A DNA stretch of 64,000 nucleotides, from NCBI GenBank assembly GCA_964036315.1, contig CAXIWW010000817.1:9149501-9213500 (forward strand), in the 5' to 3' direction. This DNA is from Acanthosepion esculentum (taxonomy: Eukaryota > Mollusca > Cephalopoda > Sepiida > Sepiidae). Under the pieces are notes generated by a model that worked only from the letters and a program-made list of their open reading frames with translations, searched no databases and was not told the DNA's origin. The translations under genes were made by a program, and so were the position numbers. Positions 25,801 through 40,342 of this stretch are shown one piece after another. Each line of letters starts with the position of its first letter. The first letter of the stretch is position 1.

Positions 25801-27356
25801 TTGCGAACAACACCAGTTGATAGCAAAAGTGCCAACAGCACCACAGCTGATAGCAAAAGTGCCAACAGCTGATAGAAAAAGTGCCAACAGCTGATAGCAA
25901 AAGTGCCAACAGCTGATAGCAAAAGGGCCAAGAGCACGACATTGCCAACTATTCCTAGGTATGACTATAAACTACATCTGACAGCAAGGCTTCTGATCAC
26001 AAAGGGTCCAAGCTATGAACAAATAGTGACCCCCCACTAAAAAAAGGACACTATGAATGTATAAAAATACATGTTTTTTATAAAAACTTGCGAACAATAC
26101 CAGTTGATAGCAAAAGTGCAAACAGCACCACAGCTGATAGCAAAAGTGCCAACAGCTGATAGCAAAAGTGCCAACAGCTGATAGCAAAGTGCCCACAGCA
26201 CCACAGTGCCAACTAGTCCTAGGTATGACTATGAACTACATCTGACAGCAAGTTTTCTGATCGCAATGGGTCCCAGCTATGAGCAAATAGTGACCCCCTA
26301 ATAAAAGAAAAACTATGAAAGTATAAAAATACATGTTTATATAAAAACTTGCGAAAAACACCAGTTGATAGCAAGAGTGCCAACAGCACCACAGCTGATA
26401 GCAAAAGTGCCAACAGCTGATACCAAAAGTGCGAACAGCTGATACCAAAAGTGCCAACAGCTGATAGCAAAAGTGCCAACAGCTGATAGCAAAAGTGCCA
26501 ACAGCTGATAGCAAAAGTGCCAACAGCACCACAGTGCCAACTAGTCCTAGGTATGATTATAAACTACATCTGACAGCAAGGCTTCTGATCACAAAGGGTT
26601 CCAGCTAGGAGCAATAGTTACCCCCCACTAAAAGAAAACACTATGAAAGTATAAAAATACATGTTTACTTAAAAACTTGCAAACAACACCAGTTGATAGC
26701 AAAAGTGCAAACAGCAACGCAGCTGATAGCAAAAGTGCCAACAGGTGATAGCAAAAGTGCCAACTGCTGATAGCTAAAGTGCCAACAGCACCACTGTGCC
26801 AACTAGTCCTAGGTATGACTATAAACTACATATGACAGCAAGGCTTCTGATCACAAAGGGTCCCAGCTATTAGCAAATAGTGACCCCCCACTAAAAAAAA
26901 AACACTATGAAATTATAAAAATACATGTTTATATAAAAACTTGCGAACAACACCAATTTATAGCAAAAGTGCCAACAGCACCACAGCTGATAGCAAAAGT
27001 GCCAAGAGCTGATAGCAAATGTGCCAACAGCTGATAGCAAAAGTGCCAACAGCTGATAGCTAAAGTGACAACAGCTGATACCAAAAGTGCCAAAAGCTGA
27101 TAGCAAAAGTGCCAACAACTGATAGCAAAATGCCGACAGCTGACAGCAAAAGTGACAACAGCTGATAGCAAAAGTGCCAAAAGCTGATAGCAAAAGTGCC
27201 AACAGCTGATAGCAAAAGTGCCAACAGCACCACAGTGCAAACTAGTCCTAGGTATGACTATAAACTAAATCTGAGAGCAAGGATTCTGATCACAAAGGCT
27301 CCCAGCTATGAGCAAATAGTGACCCCGCAATAAAAAAAAAACACTATGAAAGTATG

Positions 27357-30300
27357 AAAATACATGTTTCTATAAAAACTTGCGAACAACACCAGTTGAT
27401 AGCAAAAGTGCCAACAGCACCACAGCTGATAGCAAAAGTGCCAACAGCTGATACCAAAAGTGCCAAAAGCTGATAGCAAAAGTGCCAACAGCAGATAGCA
27501 AAAGTGCCAACAGCTGATAGCAAAATGCCAACAGCACCACAGTGCCAACTAGTCCTAGGTATGACTATAAACTACATCTGACTTCAAGGCTTCTGATCAC
27601 AAATGGTCCCAGCTGTGAGCAAATAGTGACCCCCCACTAAAAAAAAACACTATGAAAGTATAAAAATACATGTTTATATAAAAACTTGCGAACAACACCA
27701 GTTGATAGCAAAAGTGCCAACAGCACCACAGCTGATAGCAAAAGTGCCAACAGCTGATAGCAAATGTGCCAACCGCTTATAGCAAAAGTGCCAACAGCTG
27801 ATAGCAAAAGTGCCAACCGCACCACAGTGCCAACTAGTCCTAGGTATGACTATAAACTACATCTGACAGCAAGGCTTCTGATCACAAAGGGTCACAGCTA
27901 TGAGCAAATAGTGACCCCCCACTAAAAAAGAAACACTATGAAATTATAACAATACATGTTTATATAAAAACTTGCGAACAACACCAGTTGATAGCAAAAG
28001 TGCCAACAGCACCACAGCTGATAGCAAAAGTGCCAAAAGCTGATAGCAAAAGTGCCAAAAGCTGATAGCAAAAGTGCCAAAAACTGATAGCAAAAGTGTC
28101 AACAGATGATACCAAAAGTGCCAACAGCTGATAGCAAAAGTGCCAACAGCTGATAAGAAAAGCGCCAACAGCTGATAGCAAAAGTGCCAAAAGCTGATAG
28201 CAAAAGTGCCAACAGCTGATACCAAAGTGCCAAAAGCTGATAACAAAAGTGCCAACAGCTGATAGCAAAAGTGCCAACAGCTGATATCAAAAGTGCCAAC
28301 AGCTGATACCAAAGTGCCAACAGCTGATAGCAAAAGTGCCAACAGCTGATAGCAAAAGTGCCAACAGCTGATTGCAAAAGTGCCAACCGCTGATAGCATA
28401 AGTGCCAACAGCTGATAGCAAAAGTGCCAAAAGCTGATAGCAAAAGTGCCAACAACTGATAGCAAAAGTGCCAACAGCTGATAGCAAAAGTGCAACAGCA
28501 CCACAGTGCCAACTAGTCCTAATTATGACTATATTCTACATCTGACAGCAAGGCTTCTGATCACAAAGTGTCCCAGCTATGAGCAAATAGTGACCCCCCA
28601 CTAAAAAAAAACACTATGAAAGTATATAAATACATATTTATATAAAAACTTGCGAACAACACCAGTTGATAGCAAAAGTGCCAACAGCACCACAGCTAAT
28701 TGCAAAAGTGCCAACAGCTGATAGCAAATGTGCCAACAGCTGATACCAAAAGTGACAAAAGCTGATAGCAAAATGCCAACAGCTGGTAGCAAAAGTGCCA
28801 ACAGCTGATACCAAAAGTGCCAACAGCTGATACCAAAAGTGCCAAAAGCTGATAGCAAAAGTGCCAACAGCTGATAGCAAAAGTGCCAACAGCTGATACC
28901 AAAAGTGCCAACAGCTGATAGCAAAAGTGCCAACAGCACCACAGTGCAAACTAGTCCTAGGTATGTCTATGAACTACATCTGACAGCAAGGCTTCTGATC
29001 ACAAAGGGTCCCAGCTATGAGCAAATAGTGACCCACCACTAAAAAAAAACACTATGAAAGTATAAAAAATACATGTTTATATAAAAACTTGCGAACAACA
29101 CCAGTTGATAGCAAAAGTGCCAACAGCACCACAGCTGATAGCAAAAGTGCCAAAAGCTGATAGCAAAAGTGCCAACAGCTGATAGCAAAAGTGCCAAAAG
29201 CTGATAACAAAAGTGCCAACAGCTGATAGCAAAAGTGCCAACAGCTGATAGCAAAAATGCCAACAGCACCACAGTGCAAACTAGTCCTAGGTATGAGTAT
29301 AAAATACATCTGACAGCAAGGCTTCTGATCACAAAGGGTCCCAGCTATGAGCAAATAGTGACCACCCACTAAAAAAAAACACTATGAAATATAAATATTC
29401 ATGTTTATATAAAAACTTGCGAACAACACAGGTTGATAGCAAAAGTTCCAACAGCTGATAGCAAATATGCCAACAGCTGATAGCAAAAGTGCCAACAACT
29501 GATACCAAAATGCCAAAAGCTGATAGCAAATTGCCAACAGCTGATTGCAAAAGTGCCAACAGCTGATAGCAACAGTGCCAACAGCTGATAGCAAATGTGC
29601 CAACAGCTGATACCAAAAGTGCCAACAGCTGATAGCAAAAGTGCCAACAGCTGATAGCAAAAGTGCCAACCGCACCACAGTGCCAACTAGTCCTAGGTAT
29701 GACTATAAACTACATCTGACAGCAAGGCTTCTGATCACAAAGGGTCCCAGCTAAAAGCAAAGAGTGACCCCCCACTAAAAAAAAACACTATGAATGTATA
29801 AAAATACAAGTTTATATAAAAACTTCCAAACAACACCAGTTGATAGCAAAAGTGCCAAAAGCACCAAAGCTGATAGCAAAAGTGCCAACAGCTGAGAGCA
29901 AAAGTGCCAAAAGCTGATAGCAAAAGTGCCAACAGCACCACAGTTCCAACTAGTCCTATGTATGACTATAAACTACATCTGACAACAAGGATTCTGATCA
30001 CAAAGGGTCCCAGCTATGAGCAAATAGTGACCCCCCACTAAAAAAAAAACACTATGAAATTATAAAAATGCATGTTTCTATAAAAACTTGCGAACAACAC
30101 CAGTTGATAGCAAAAGTGCCAACAGCACCACAGCTGATAGCAAAATTGCCACAGCTGATAGCAAAAGTGCCAACAGCTGATAGCAAAAATGCCAACAGCT
30201 GATAGCAAAAGTGCCAACAGCTGATAGCAAAAGTGCCAACAGCTGATAGCAAAAATGCCAACAGCTGATAGCAAAGGTGCCAAAAGCTGATAGCAAAAGT

Positions 30301-32697
30301 GCCAACAGCTGATAGCAAAAGTGCCAACAGCTGATAGCAAAAGTGCCAACAGCACCACAGTGCCAACTACTCCTAAGTATGACTAAAATCTACATCTGAC
30401 ATCAAGGCTTCTGATCACAAAGTGTCCCATCTATGAGCAAATAATGAGCCCCACTAAAAAAAAAAACACTATGAAAATATAAAAATACATGTTTATATAA
30501 AAACTTGCGAACAACACCAGCTGATAGCAAAAGTGCCAACAGCACCACAGCTGATAGCAAAAGTGCCAACAGCTGATAAAAAAGTGCCAAATGCTGATAG
30601 CAAATGTGCCAACAGCACCACATTGCCAGCTAGTCCTAGGTATGATTATAAACTACATCTGACAGCAAGGCTTCTGATCACAAAGGGTCCCAGCTATGAG
30701 CAAATAGTGACCCCCCACTAAAAAAAAAACACTATTAAAGTATAAAAATACATGTTTATATAAAAACTTGCGAACAACACCATTTGATAGCAAAAGTGCC
30801 AACAGCACCACAGCTGATAGCAAAAGTGCCAACAGCTGATAGCAAAAGTGCCAACAGCTGATAGCAAAAGTGCCAAAAGCCTATAGCAAAAGTGCCAACT
30901 GCTGATAGCAAAAGTGCAAACAGCTGATAGCAAAAGTGCCAACAGCACTACAGTGCCAACTAGTCCTAGGTATGAATATAAACAAAATCTGACAGCAAGT
31001 CTTCTGATCACAAAGGGTCCCAGCTATGAGGAAATAGCGACCCCCCACTAAAAAAAACACTATGAAAATATAAACATACATGTTTATATAAAAACTTGCG
31101 AACAACACCAGTTGATAGCAAAAGTGCCAACAGCTTCACAGCTGATAGCAAAAGTGCCAACAGCTTCACAGCTGATAGCAAAAGTGCCAACAGCTGATAG
31201 CAAAAGTGCCAACAGCACCACAGTGCCAACTAGTCCTAGGTATGACTATAAACTACATCTGACAGCAAGGCTTCTGATCACAAAGGGTCACAGCTATGAG
31301 CAAATAGTGACCCCCCACTAAAAAAGAAACACTATGAAATTATAACAATACATGTTTATATAAAAACTTGCGAACAACACCAGTTGATAGCAAAAGTGCC
31401 AACAGCACCACAGCCGATAGCAAAATTGCCAACAGCTGATAGTAAATGTGCCAACAGCTGATACCAAAAGTGCCAAAAGCTGATAGCAAAAGTGCCAAAA
31501 ACTGATAGCAAAAGTGTCAACAGATGATACAAAAAGTGCCAACAGCTGATAGCAAAAGTGCCAACAGCTGATAAGAAAAGCGCCAACAGCTGATAGCAAA
31601 AGTGCCAAAAGCTGATAGCAAAAGTGCCAACAGCTGATACCAAAGTGCCAAAAGCTGATAACAAAAGTGCCACCAGCTGATAGCAAAAGTGCCAACAGCT
31701 GATATCAAAAGTGCCAACAGCTGATACCAAAGTGCCAACAGCTGATAGCAAAAGTGCCAACAGCTGATTGCAAAAGTGCCAACCGCTGATAGCATAAGTG
31801 CCAACAGCTGATAGCAAAAGTGCCAAAAGCTGATAGCAAAAGTGCCAACAGCTGATAGCAAAAGTGCCAACAACACCACAGTGCAAACTAGTCCTAGGTA
31901 TGTCTATGAACTACATCTGACAGCAAGGCTTCTGATCACAAAGGGTCCCAGCTATGAGCAAATAGTGACCACCCACTAAAAAAAAACACTATGAAAGTAT
32001 AAATATTCATGTTTATATAAAAACTTGCGAACAACACAGGTTGATAGCAAAAGTTCCAACAGCTGATAGCAAATATGCCAACAGCTGATAGCAAAAGTGC
32101 CAACAGCTGATAGCAAGAGTGCCAACAGCACCACATTGCCAACTAGTCCTAGGTATGACTATAAACTACATCTGACAGCAAGGTTTCTGATCACAAAGGC
32201 TCCCTGCTATGAGCAAATAGTGACCACGCACTAAAAAAAAAACACTATGAAAGTATAAAAATACACGTTTATATAAAAACTTGCGAACAACACCAGTTGA
32301 TAGCCAAAGTGCCAACAGCACCACAGCTGATAGCAAAAATGCCAACAGCTGATAGCAAAAGTGCCAACAGCTGATAGCAAAAGTGCCAACAACTGATACC
32401 AAAATGCCAAAAGCTGATAGCAAAAGTGCCAACAGCTGATTGCAAAAGTGCCAACAGCTGATAGCAACAGTGCCAACAGCTGATAGCAAATGTGCCAACA
32501 GCTGATACCAAAAGTGCCAACAGCTGATACCAAAAGTGCCAACAGCTGATACCAAAAGTGCCAACCGCACCACAGTGCCAACTAGTCCTAGGTATGACTA
32601 TAAACTACATCTGACAGCAAGGCTTCTGATCACAAATGGTCCCAGCTACCAGCAAACAGTGACCCCCACTAAAAAAAACACTATGAAAGTATAAAAA
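27357..32697 (+). repeat. 5.34-kb duplicon, copy 1 (14 units)
   Basis: Anchor intervals from 27549 are 285, 679, 438, 330, 406, 263, 417, 263, 330, 270, 658, 255, 439. The same series follows from 32886, within a base or so. The left edge lies just before a framework reading GTATGAAAATACATG (27353-27367). A framework with unusual GCTACCAGCAAACAGTG at 32645-32661 marks the joint with copy 2. Confidence 0.94.
27987..28495 (+). repeat. 22-mer expansion, about 23 copies (copy 1 of a pair)
   Basis: This 509-bp block lies in the first 5.3-kb duplicon. It includes one-base-shortened copies (GATACCAAAGTGCC) and the rare GATAAGAAAAGCGCC copy near 28152. Its partner at 33324-33832 is the same length, offset 5,337. 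A related block in the same duplicon (31383-31872) shares the GATAAGAAAAGCGCC and GATATC copies, so it derives from the same ancestor. Confidence 0.9.
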
Positions 32698-35600
32698 TAC
32701 ATGTTTCTATAAAAACTTGCGAACAACACCAGTTGATAGCAAAAGTGCCAACAGCACCACAGCTGATAGCAAAAGTGCCAACAGCTGATACCAAAAGTGC
32801 CAAAAGCTGATAGCAAAAGTGCCAACAGCAGATAGCAAAAGTGCCAACAGCTGATAGCAAAATGCCAACAGCACCACAGTGCCAACTAGTCCTAGGTATG
32901 ACTATAAACTACATCTGACTTCAAGGCTTCTGATCACAAATGGTCCCAGCTGTGAGCAAATAGTGACCCCCCACTAAAAAAAAACACTATGAAAGTATAA
33001 AAATACATGTTTATATAAAAACTTGCGAACAACACCAGTTGATAGCAAAAGTGCCAACAGCACCACAGCTGATAGCAAAAGTGCCAACAGCTGATAGCAA
33101 ATGTGCCAACCGCTTATAGCAAAAGTGCCAACAGCTGATAGCAAAAGTGCCAACCGCACCACAGTGCCAACTAGTCCTAGGTATGACTATAAACTACATC
33201 TGACAGCAAGGCTTCTGATCACAAAGGGTCACAGCTATGAGCAAATAGTGACCCCCCACTAAAAAAGAAACACTATGAAATTATAACAATACATGTTTAT
33301 ATAAAAACTTGCGAACAACACCAGTTGATAGCAAAAGTGCCAACAGCACCACAGCTGATAGCAAAAGTGCCAAAAGCTGATAGCAAAAGTGCCAAAAGCT
33401 GATAGCAAAAGTGCCAAAAACTGATAGCAAAAGTGTCAACAGATGATACCAAAAGTGCCAACAGCTGATAGCAAAAGTGCCAACAGCTGATAAGAAAAGC
33501 GCCAACAGCTGATAGCAAAAGTGCCAAAAGCTGATAGCAAAAGTGCCAACAGCTGATACCAAAGTGCCAAAAGCTGATAACAAAAGTGCCAACAGCTGAT
33601 AGCAAAAGTGCCAACAGCTGATATCAAAAGTGCCAACAGCTGATACCAAAGTGCCAACAGCTGATAGCAAAAGTGCCAACAGCTGATAGCAAAAGTGCCA
33701 ACAGCTGATTGCAAAAGTGCCAACCGCTGATAGCATAAGTGCCAACAGCTGATAGCAAAAGTGCCAAAAGCTGATAGCAAAAGTGCCAACAACTGATAGC
33801 AAAAGTGCCAACAGCTGATAGCAAAAGTGCAACAGCACCACAGTGCCAACTAGTCCTAATTATGACTATATTCTACATCTGACAGCAAGGCTTCTGATCA
33901 CAAAGTGTCCCAGCTATGAGCAAATAGTGACCCCCCACTAAAAAAAAACACTATGAAAGTATATAAATACATATTTATATAAAAACTTGCGAACAACACC
34001 AGTTGATAGCAAAAGTGCCAACAGCACCACAGCTAATTGCAAAAGTGCCAACAGCTGATAGCAAATGTGCCAACAGCTGATACCAAAAGTGACAAAAGCT
34101 GATAGCAAAATGCCAACAGCTGGTAGCAAAAGTGCCAACAGCTGATACCAAAAGTGCCAACAGCTGATACCAAAAGTGCCAAAAGCTGATAGCAAAAGTG
34201 CCAACAGCTGATAGCAAAAGTGCCAACAGCTGATACCAAAGTGCCAACAGCTGATAGCAAAAGTGCCAACAGCACCACAGTGCAAACTAGTCCTAGGTAT
34301 GTCTATGAACTACATCTGACAGCAAGGCTTCTGATCACAAAGGGTCCCAGCTATGAGCAAATAGTGACCCACCACTAAAAAAAAACACTATGAAAGTATA
34401 AAAAATACATGTTTATATAAAAACTTGCGAACAACACCAGTTGATAGCAAAAGTGCCAACAGCACCACAGCTGATAGCAAAAGTGCCAAAAGCTGATAGC
34501 AAAAGTGCCAACAGCTGATAGCAAAAGTGCCAAAAGCTGATAACAAAAGTGCCAACAGCTGATAGCAAAAGTGCCAACAGCTGATAGCAAAAATGCCAAC
34601 AGCACCACAGTGCAAACTAGTCCTAGGTATGAGTATAAAATACATCTGACAGCAAGGCTTCTGATCACAAAGGGTCCCAGCTATGAGCAAATAGTGACCA
34701 CCCACTAAAAAAAAACACTATGAAATATAAATATTCATGTTTATATAAAAACTTGCGAACAACACAGGTTGATAGCAAAAGTTCCAACAGCTGATAGCAA
34801 ATATGCCAACAGCTGATAGCAAAAGTGCCAACAACTGATACCAAAATGCCAAAAGCTGATAGCAAATTGCCAACAGCTGATTGCAAAAGTGCCAACAGCT
34901 GATAGCAACAGTGCCAACAGCTGATAGCAAATGTGCCAACAGCTGATACCAAAAGTGCCAACAGCTGATAGCAAAAGTGCCAACAGCTGATAGCAAAAGT
35001 GCCAACCGCACCACAGTGCCAACTAGTCCTAGGTATGACTATAAACTACATCTGACAGCAAGGCTTCTGATCACAAAGGGTCCCAGCTAAAAGCAAAGAG
35101 TGACCCCCCACTAAAAAAAAACACTATGAATGTATAAAAATACAAGTTTATATAAAAACTTCCAAACAACACCAGTTGATAGCAAAAGTGCCAAAAGCAC
35201 CAAAGCTGATAGCAAATGTGCCAACAGCTGAGAGCAAAAGTGCCAAAAGCTGATAGCAAAAGTGCCAACAGCACCACAGTTCCAACTAGTCCTATGTATG
35301 ACTATAAACTACATCTGACAACAAGGATTCTGATCACAAAGGGTCCCAGCTATGAGCAAATAGTGACCCCCCACTAAAAAAAAAACACTATGAAATTATA
35401 AAAATGCATGTTTCTATAAAAACTTGCGAACAACACCAGTTGATAGCAAAAGTGCCAACAGCACCACAGCTGATAGCAAAATTGCCACAGCTGATAGCAA
35501 AAGTGCCAACAGCTGATAGCAAAAATGCCAACAGCTGATAGCAAAAGTGCCAACAGCTGATAGCAAAAGTGCCAACAGCTGATAGCAAAAATGCCAACAG

Positions 35601-37970
35601 CTGATAGCAAAGGTGCCAAAAGCTGATAGCAAAAGTGCCAACAGCTGATAGCAAAAGTGCCAACAGCTGATAGCAAAAGTGCCAACAGCACCACAGTGCC
35701 AACTACTCCTAAGTATGACTAAAATCTACATCTGACATCAAGGCTTCTGATCACAAAGTGTCCCATCTATGAGCAAATAATGAGCCCCACTAAAAAAAAA
35801 AACACTATGAAAATATAAAAGTACATGTTTATATAAAAACTTGCGAACAACACCAGCTGATAGCAAAAGTGCCAACAGCACCACAGCTGATAGCAAAAGT
35901 GCCAACAGCTGATAAAAAAGTGCCAAATGCTGATAGCAAATGTGCCAACAGCACCACATTGCCAGCTAGTCCTAGGTATGATTATAAACTACATCTGACA
36001 GCAAGGCTTCTGATCACAAAGGGTCCCAGCTATGAGCAAATAGTGACCCCCCACTAAAAAAAAAACACTATTAAAGTATAAAAATACATGTTTATATAAA
36101 AACTTGCGAACAACACCATTTGATAGCAAAAGTGCCAACAGCACCACAGCTGATAGCAAAAGTGCCAACAGCTGATAGCAAAAGTGCCAACAGCTGATAG
36201 CAAAAGTGCCAAAAGCCTATAGCAAAAGTGCCAACTGCTGATAGCAAAAGTGCAAACAGCTGATAGCAAAAGTGCCAACAGCACTACAGTGCCAACTAGT
36301 CCTAGGTATGAATATAAACAAAATCTGACAGCAAGTCTTCTGATCACAAAGGGTCCCAGCTATGAGGAAATAGCGACCCCCCACTAAAAAAAACACTATG
36401 AAAATATAAACATACATGTTTATATAAAAACTTGCGAACAACACCAGTTGATAGCAAAAGTGCCAAGAGCTTCACAGCTGATAGCAAAAGTGCCAACAGC
36501 TTCACAGCTGATAGCAAAAGTGCCAACAGCTGATAGCAAAAGTGCCAACAGCACCACAGTGCCAACTAGTCCTAGGTATGACTATAAACTACATCTGACA
36601 GCAAGGCTTCTGATCACAAAGGGTCACAGCTATGAGCAAATAGTGACCCCCCACTAAAAAAGAAACACTATGAAATTATAACAATACATGTTTATATAAA
36701 AACTTGCGAACAACACCAGTTGATAGCAAAAGTGCCAACAGCACCACAGCCGATAGCAAAATTGCCAACAGCTGATAGTAAATGTGCCAACAGCTGATAC
36801 CAAAAGTGCCAAAAGCTGATAGCAAAAGTGCCAAAAACTGATAGCAAAAGTGTCAACAGATGATACAAAAAGTGCCAACAGCTGATAGCAAAAGTGCCAA
36901 CAGCTGATAAGAAAAGCGCCAACAGCTGATAGCAAAAGTGCCAAAAGCTGATAGCAAAAGTGCCAACAGCTGATACCAAAGTGCCAAAAGCTGATAACAA
37001 AAGTGCCACCAGCTGATAGCAAAAGTGCCAACAGCTGATATCAAAAGTGCCAACAGCTGATACCAAAGTGCCAACAGCTGATAGCAAAAGTGCCAACAGC
37101 TGATTGCAAAAGTGCCAACCGCTGATAGCATAAGTGCCAACAGCTGATAGCAAAAGTGCCAAAAGCTGATAGCAAAAGTGCCAACAGCTGATAGCAAAAG
37201 TGCCAACAACACCACAGTGCAAACTAGTCCTAGGTATGTCTATGAACTACATCTGACAGCAAGGCTTCTGATCACAAAGGGTCCCAGCTATGAGCAAATA
37301 GTGACCACCCACTAAAAAAAAACACTATGAAAGTATAAATATTCATGTTTATATAAAAACTTGCGAACAACACAGGTTGATAGCAAAAGTTCCAACAGCT
37401 GATAGCAAATATGCCAACAGCTGATAGCAAAAGTGCCAACAGCTGATAGCAAGAGTGCCAACAGCACCACATTGCCAACTAGTCCTAGGTATGACTATAA
37501 ACTACATCTGACAGCAAGGTTTCTGATCACAAAGGCTCCCTGCTATGAGCAAATAGTGACCACGCACTAAAAAAAAAACACTATGAAAGTATAAAAATAC
37601 ACGTTTATATAAAAACTTGCGAACAACACCAGTTGATAGACAAAGTGCCAACAGCACCACAGCTGATAGCAAAAATGCCAACAGCTGATAGCAAAAGTGC
37701 CAACAGCTGATAGCAAAAGTGCCAACAACTGATACCAAAATGCCAAAAGCTGATAGCAAAAGTGCCAACAGCTGATTGCAAAAGTGCCAACAGCTGATAG
37801 CAACAGTGCCAACAGCTGATAGCAAATGTGCCAACAGCTGATACCAAAAGTGCCAACAGCTGATACCAAAAGTGCCAACAGCTGATACCAAAAGTGCCAA
37901 CCGCACCACAGTGCCAACTAGTCCTAGGTATGACTATAAACTACATCTGACAGCAAGGCTTCTGATCACA
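32698..37970 (+). repeat. 5.34-kb duplicon, copy 2
   Basis: This is the direct tandem partner of 27357-32697. Differences I found: a one-base deletion in a GATACC copy near 34236, and single substitutions near 35218, 35821, 36467, 37640 and 37840. That is roughly six in 5.3 kb. Past about 37970 the sequence turns into a third, rearranged partial copy: a segment like 31960-32105 joined near 38140 to one like 28690 onward, which continues to about 38690. Confidence 0.94.
33324..33832 (+). repeat. 22-mer expansion, about 23 copies (copy 2 of a pair)
   Basis: This block matches 27987-28495 without a difference that I noticed. A third relative at 36719-37208 pairs with 31383-31872 at offset 5,336. 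Confidence 0.9.
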
Positions 37971-38690
37971 AAGGGTCCCAGCTATGAGCAAATAGTGACC
38001 ACCCACTAAAAAAAAACACTATGAAAGTATAAATATTCATGTTTATATAAAAACTTGCGAACAACACAGGTTGATAGCAAAAGTTCCAACAGCTGATAGC
38101 AAATATGCCAACAGCTGATAGCAAAAGTGCCAACAGCACCACAGCTGATTGCAAAAGTGCCAACAGCTGATAGCAAATGTGCCAACAGCTGATACCAAAA
38201 GTGACAAAAGCTGATAGCAAAATGCCAACAGCTGATAGCAAAAGTGCCAACAGCTGATACCAAAAGTGCCAACAGCTGATACCAAAAGTGCCAAAAGCTG
38301 ATAGCAAAAGTGCCAACAGCTGATAGCAAAAGTGCCAACAGCACCACAGTGCAAACTAGTCCTAGGTATGTCTATGAACTACATCTGACAGCAAGGCTTC
38401 TGATCACAAAGGGTCCCAGCTATGAGCAAATAGTGACCCACCACTAAAAAAAAACACTATGAAAGTATAAAAAATACATGTTTATATAAAAACTTGCGAA
38501 CAACACCAGTTGATAGCAAAAGTGCCAACAGCACCACAGCTGATAGCAAAAGTGCCAACAGCTGATAGCAAAAGTGCCAACAACTGATAGCAAAAGTGCC
38601 AAAAGCTGATAACAAAAGTGCCAACAGCTGATAGCAAAAGTGCCAACAGCTGATAGCAAAAATGCCAACAGCACCACAGTGCAAACTAGT
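37971..38690 (+). repeat. Third, chimeric partial copy of the 5.34-kb duplicon
   Basis: The framework subtype GACCACCCACTAAA with TATAAATATTCATG and the AACACAGGTTGATAGC join (about 37995-38085) matches 31965-32050. From about 38145 (CAGCTGATTGCAAAAG) the sequence follows 28690-29290 and 34027-34620, with anchor spacing 438 and 330. The joint lies inside a 22-mer block at a GCACCACA spacer. Confidence 0.82.
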
Positions 38691-39553
38691 CCTAGGTATG
38701 ACTATAAAATACATCTGACAGCAAGGCTTCTGATCACAAAGGGTCCCAGCTATGAGCAAATAGTGACCACCCACTAAAAAAAAACACTATGAAAGTATAA
38801 AAATACATGTTTATATAAAAACTTGCGAACAACACCAGTTGATAGCAAAAGTCCCAAGAGCACCACAGCTGATAGCAAAAGTGCCAACAGCTGATAGCAA
38901 AGTTGCCAACAGCTGATAGCAAAAGTGCCAACTGTTGATAGCAAAAGTGCCAACAGCACCACATTGCCAACTAGTCCTAGGTATGACTATAAACTACACT
39001 GACAGCAAGGCTTCTGATCACATAGGGTCCCAGCTATGAGCAAATAGTGACCCACCACTAAAAAAAAACACTATGAAAGTATAAAAAATACATGTTTATA
39101 TAAAAACTTGCGAACAACACCAGTTGATAGCAAAATTGCCAACAGCACCACAACTGATAGCACAAGTGCCAACAGCTGATAGCAAAAGTGCCAACAGCTG
39201 ATAGCAAAAGTGCAAAGAGCTGATAGCAAAAGTGCCAACAGCACCACATTGCTAACTAGTCCTAGGTATGACTATAAACTACATCTGACAGCAAGGCTTC
39301 TGATCACAAAGGGTCCAAGCTATGAGCAAATAGTGACCCCCCACTAAAAAAAACTCTATGAAAGTATAAAAATATATGTTTATATAAAAACTTGCGAACA
39401 ACACCAGTTGATAGCAAAAGTGCTAACAGCTGATAGCAAAAGTGTCAACAGCTGATAGCAAAAGTGCCAACCGCTGATAGCAAAAGTGCCATCAGCTGAT
39501 AGCAAAAGTGCCAACAGCTGATAGCAAAAGTGCCAACAGCACCACAGTGCCAA

Positions 39554-40342
39554 CTAGTCCTAGGTATGACTATAATCTACATCTGACAGCAAGGCTTCTG
39601 ATCACAAAGGGTCCCAGCTATGAGCAAATAGTGACCCCCACTAAAAAAAAAACACGATGAAAGTATAAAAATACATGTTTATATAAAAACTTGCGAACAA
39701 CACCAGTTAATAGCAAAAGTGCAAACAGCACCACAGCTGATAGCAAAAGTGCAAACAGCACCACATTGCCAACTAGTCCTAGGGATGACTATAAACTACA
39801 TCTGACAGCAAGGTTTCTGATCACAAAGGGTCCAAGCTCTGAGCAAATAGTGACCCCCCACTAAAAAAAAAACACTATGAAAGTATAAAAATACATGTTT
39901 ATATAAAAACTTGCGAACAACACCAGTTGATAGCAAAAGTGCCAAGAGCACCACAGCTGATAGCAAAAGTGCCAACAGCTGATAGCAAAGTTGCCAACAG
40001 CTGATAGCAAAAGTGCCAACTGTTGATAGCAAAAGTGCCAACAGCACCACATTGCCAACTAGTCCTAGGTATGACTATAAACTACACTGACAGCAAGGCT
40101 TCTGATCACATAGGGTCCCAGCTATGAGCAAATAGTGACCCCCCACTAAAAAAAAACACTATGAATGTATAAAAATACATGTTTATATAAAAACTTGCGA
40201 ACAACACCAGTTGATTGCAAAATTGCCAACAGCAACACAGCTGATAGCAAAAGTGCTAACAGCTGATAGCAAAAGTGCCATCAGCTGATAGCAAAAGTGC
40301 CAACAGCTGATAGCAAAAGTGCCAACAGCACCACAGTGCCAA
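39554..40342 (+). repeat. About 789-bp three-unit block, copy 1
   Basis: Anchor spacing is 219, 286, 284. The framework with TATAATCTACATCTG, ACACGATGAAAG, CAGTTAATAGC and the two GTGCAAACAGCACCACA copies recurs at 40343-40563 (offset 789-790). The unit with CTAGTCCTAGGGATG and GGTCCAAGCTCTGAGC at 39773 recurs instead at 41364 (offset 1,591), so copies have been shuffled. Confidence 0.78.
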
